A DNA stretch of 7,182 bases from Desulfobacteraceae bacterium (GTDB lineage: Bacteria; Desulfobacterota; Desulfobacteria; Desulfobacterales; JAABPS01). A model generated the notes under the pieces. It had not been told where the DNA came from. It ran no database searches and saw only the letters and a program-made list of their open reading frames with translations. The stretch spans positions 1 to 7,182 of the forward strand of contig JAABPS010000138.1 of NCBI GenBank assembly GCA_011391835.1, read 5' to 3'. Every line of letters begins with the position of its first letter. Position 1 is the stretch's first letter. Of the stretch, positions 6,272 through 7,182 are shown one piece after another. The translations under genes and the position numbers were made by a program.

Positions 6272-6301
6272 ATCATAATCATATACCATAAAGAATAGCA
6301 A
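6272..6301 (-). promoter_or_regulatory. Candidate promoter of lipoprotein copy 1
   Basis: On the minus strand TTGCTA (6301-6296, 4 of 6 consensus bases) and TATGAT (6277-6272, 5 of 6) are 18 nt apart. The transcript would begin near 6265 with a leader of about 130 nt. It lies downstream of the terminator of copy 2, which fits independent transcription. The match is by eye only. Confidence 0.35.
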
Positions 6302-6458
6302 GTAATAAATCCCTTTATTCCATTATTGGCTATTTTATTGAAAAGTTAAATAGATTTTAAAAATGAGCTTCTAATACTGTAATAGAATTTGATGGATATA
6401 CGGGGTTGCTATAATTTCGGGGATAATAAATTTCAGGTAAACGAATGATGTGGAAATA

Positions 6459-6500
6459 AGTTGAGCCGCTGCCAACGGTATCGAAGGCAGAGGCTCAACT
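6459..6500 (-). terminator. Hairpin terminator of lipoprotein copy 2
   Basis: The arms 6459-6473 (AGTTGAGCCGCTGCC) and 6486-6500 (GGCAGAGGCTCAACT) pair at 14 of 15 positions around a 12-nt loop, the strongest GC-containing stem in the window. It lies 27 nt beyond the TAA stop of the minus-strand gene. The downstream tail is TATTTCC, a short U-rich stretch, so termination is likely though the tail is not ideal. Confidence 0.65.
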
Positions 6501-6527
6501 GTTTAAATTAAAGAGATAAGAAAAATA

Positions 6528-7055
6528 TTATTTCAACTGCAGGGTCATAACATTCGTCATCAGCTCCTCCATGGAAGTTCCTCCCGCATATATCGTTGTG
6601 GCTGAATAATGAATTACTTTATTTCCTTTAACAGCGACCACGCTTGCGGTTTTAAGAACAGTTGTCATGTCTGTCCACTTCCATTTAAGTTTGATGGCCT
6701 GGGCATCGGAGCCGTCATTCAGTTTTACAGTTTTTTGTTCGAGTACTGAAAAACGGGATGCAGCAGGGTAGGATTTTTGAAAATCATCAGCAGCAAACTG
6801 ACCCGCATCTGAAAGCGTAAAACCATCTGGTTTGTCAAAGACAGATACCACATACGCGGGCAGTTTATACGGATTTGTTGTGCCGCCTAAACGAACAACT
6901 TCTGAATCAAACCGCTTAGTGTCAGATGCTGTATTATTGGGAATATCAAACGAAAATGTGGGGTCCTCTTTGTGAACATATTTCTGAGGAGCGCAAGAAG
7001 TTATGAGCGCTATGCTCACTATCCCAAGCAAAATAAACAGTAATCTTTTTTCCAT
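6528..7055 (-). CDS. Small lipoprotein, paralogue of the neighbouring lipoprotein (copy 2)
   Basis: This 175-residue exported lipoprotein has no function I recognise. The signal (MEKR, then a hydrophobic run to residue 19) ends in a good lipobox ITSC with C21 lipidated. Ala at +2 predicts the outer membrane by the E. coli rule. The mature protein shares CxPQKY, FSFDI (34-38), DKPDG (74-78), YPAASRF (96-102), LNDGSDAQA (112-120), KWKW (124-127) and the closing SMEELM...MTLQLK with copy 1. The last 113 residues align without gaps; differences concentrate at 39-62 just after FSFDI, the likely exposed variable part. A PsbP/Mog1-like fold is possible but unproven. The start ATG at 7055 follows AAGGAGG by 7 nt. 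It ends in a strong hairpin and looks like a single-gene unit; its promoter may lie at 7084-7182 or beyond the window. Confidence 0.85.
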   Translation of the reverse strand: MEKRLLFILLGIVSIALITSCAPQKYVHKEDPTFSFDIPNNTASDTKRFDSEVVRLGGTTNPYKLPAYVVSVFDKPDGFTLSDAGQFAADDFQKSYPAASRFSVLEQKTVKLNDGSDAQAIKLKWKWTDMTTVLKTASVVAVKGNKVIHYSATTIYAGGTSMEELMTNVMTLQLK

Positions 7056-7060
7056 TTTTT

Positions 7061-7083
7061 AACCTCCTTTTTTTGGGTTTAAA
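7061..7083 (-). promoter_or_regulatory. Strong ribosome-binding leader, copy 2
   Basis: The minus-strand leader reads TTTAAACCCAAA, an A-run, then AAGGAGGTT, almost the same as the one at 6141-6164 apart from a one-base indel and substitution at the A-run. The remaining 99 nt to the window edge are AT-rich and contain no promoter I can support. Confidence 0.7.
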
Positions 7084-7182
7084 TAAACGGTTACAATTTA
7101 ATACGGCAATTCATAGAGTTTAATGAAAAAAGTTTGATATAGTTAAATAAAACCGCTGATCGAAGTTTATACAATATATGCC

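Larger units (their letters stand above)
6136..6527. other. Intergenic region between the two lipoprotein genes
   Basis: This 392-nt AT-rich stretch has no gene I can support. On the minus strand it holds, in order of transcription, the terminator of the upstream lipoprotein gene (6459-6500), a candidate promoter (6272-6301), a nested inverted repeat (6187-6221) and the strong ribosome-binding leader (6141-6164) of the downstream lipoprotein gene. The 6302-6458 part shows nothing else recognisable. Confidence 0.65.

Noticed and set aside
6389..6415. TATAAT on the plus strand (6410-6415) with TTGATG upstream
   Set aside because: The spacer is only 15 nt and no plus-strand gene follows.

Overview
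The window looks like ordinary chromosome from a Gram-negative bacterium of moderate, AT-leaning composition. It carries two small outer-envelope lipoproteins, a complete set of peptide-type ABC transporter membrane and ATPase subunits, and a housekeeping shikimate gene. The gene style (GTG starts, AT-rich intergenic regions, strong Shine-Dalgarno sites, unlinked aroB) would suit a Desulfobacterales-like or other deltaproteobacterial lineage. That placement is an impression, not something the sequence proves.

Layout, left to right. Positions 1-104 may hold the 5' end of a minus-strand gene that leaves the window. Positions 105-348 are an AT-rich, probably divergent, control region with an inverted repeat and a good sigma-70-type promoter (228-256) for aroB. 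aroB (349-1374, plus strand, GTG start) encodes 3-dehydroquinate synthase with all expected catalytic residues. It converges on the transporter operon, and a hairpin at 1403-1444 sits between them.

From 5332 down to 1457 on the minus strand runs a four-gene operon in the order permease B, permease C, ATPase D, ATPase F (dpp/opp type). Gaps are 72, 14 and 10 nt; the oppD stop codon overlaps the Shine-Dalgarno of oppF. The two permeases form the membrane channel and the two ATPases power it. Both ATPases carry the same four-cysteine C-terminal pattern associated with a [4Fe-4S] cluster. No periplasmic substrate-binding protein gene is present in the window, so the substrate (peptide, nickel complex or other) cannot be assigned.

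Upstream of the operon, also on the minus strand, are two paralogous lipoprotein genes (5614-6135 and 6528-7055). They are about 56% identical by hand count over the last 113 residues and share a nearly identical ribosome-binding leader. Each is followed by its own hairpin terminator, so they look like separate single-gene transcripts made by tandem duplication. Between the first lipoprotein gene and oppB lie a 19/20-bp inverted repeat with a 16-nt loop (5465-5520) and a perfect 14-bp palindrome (5409-5422). These, with the duplicated lipoproteins, are the least explained parts of the window. I found no RNA gene, CRISPR array, insertion sequence or clear novel defence or biosynthetic system.
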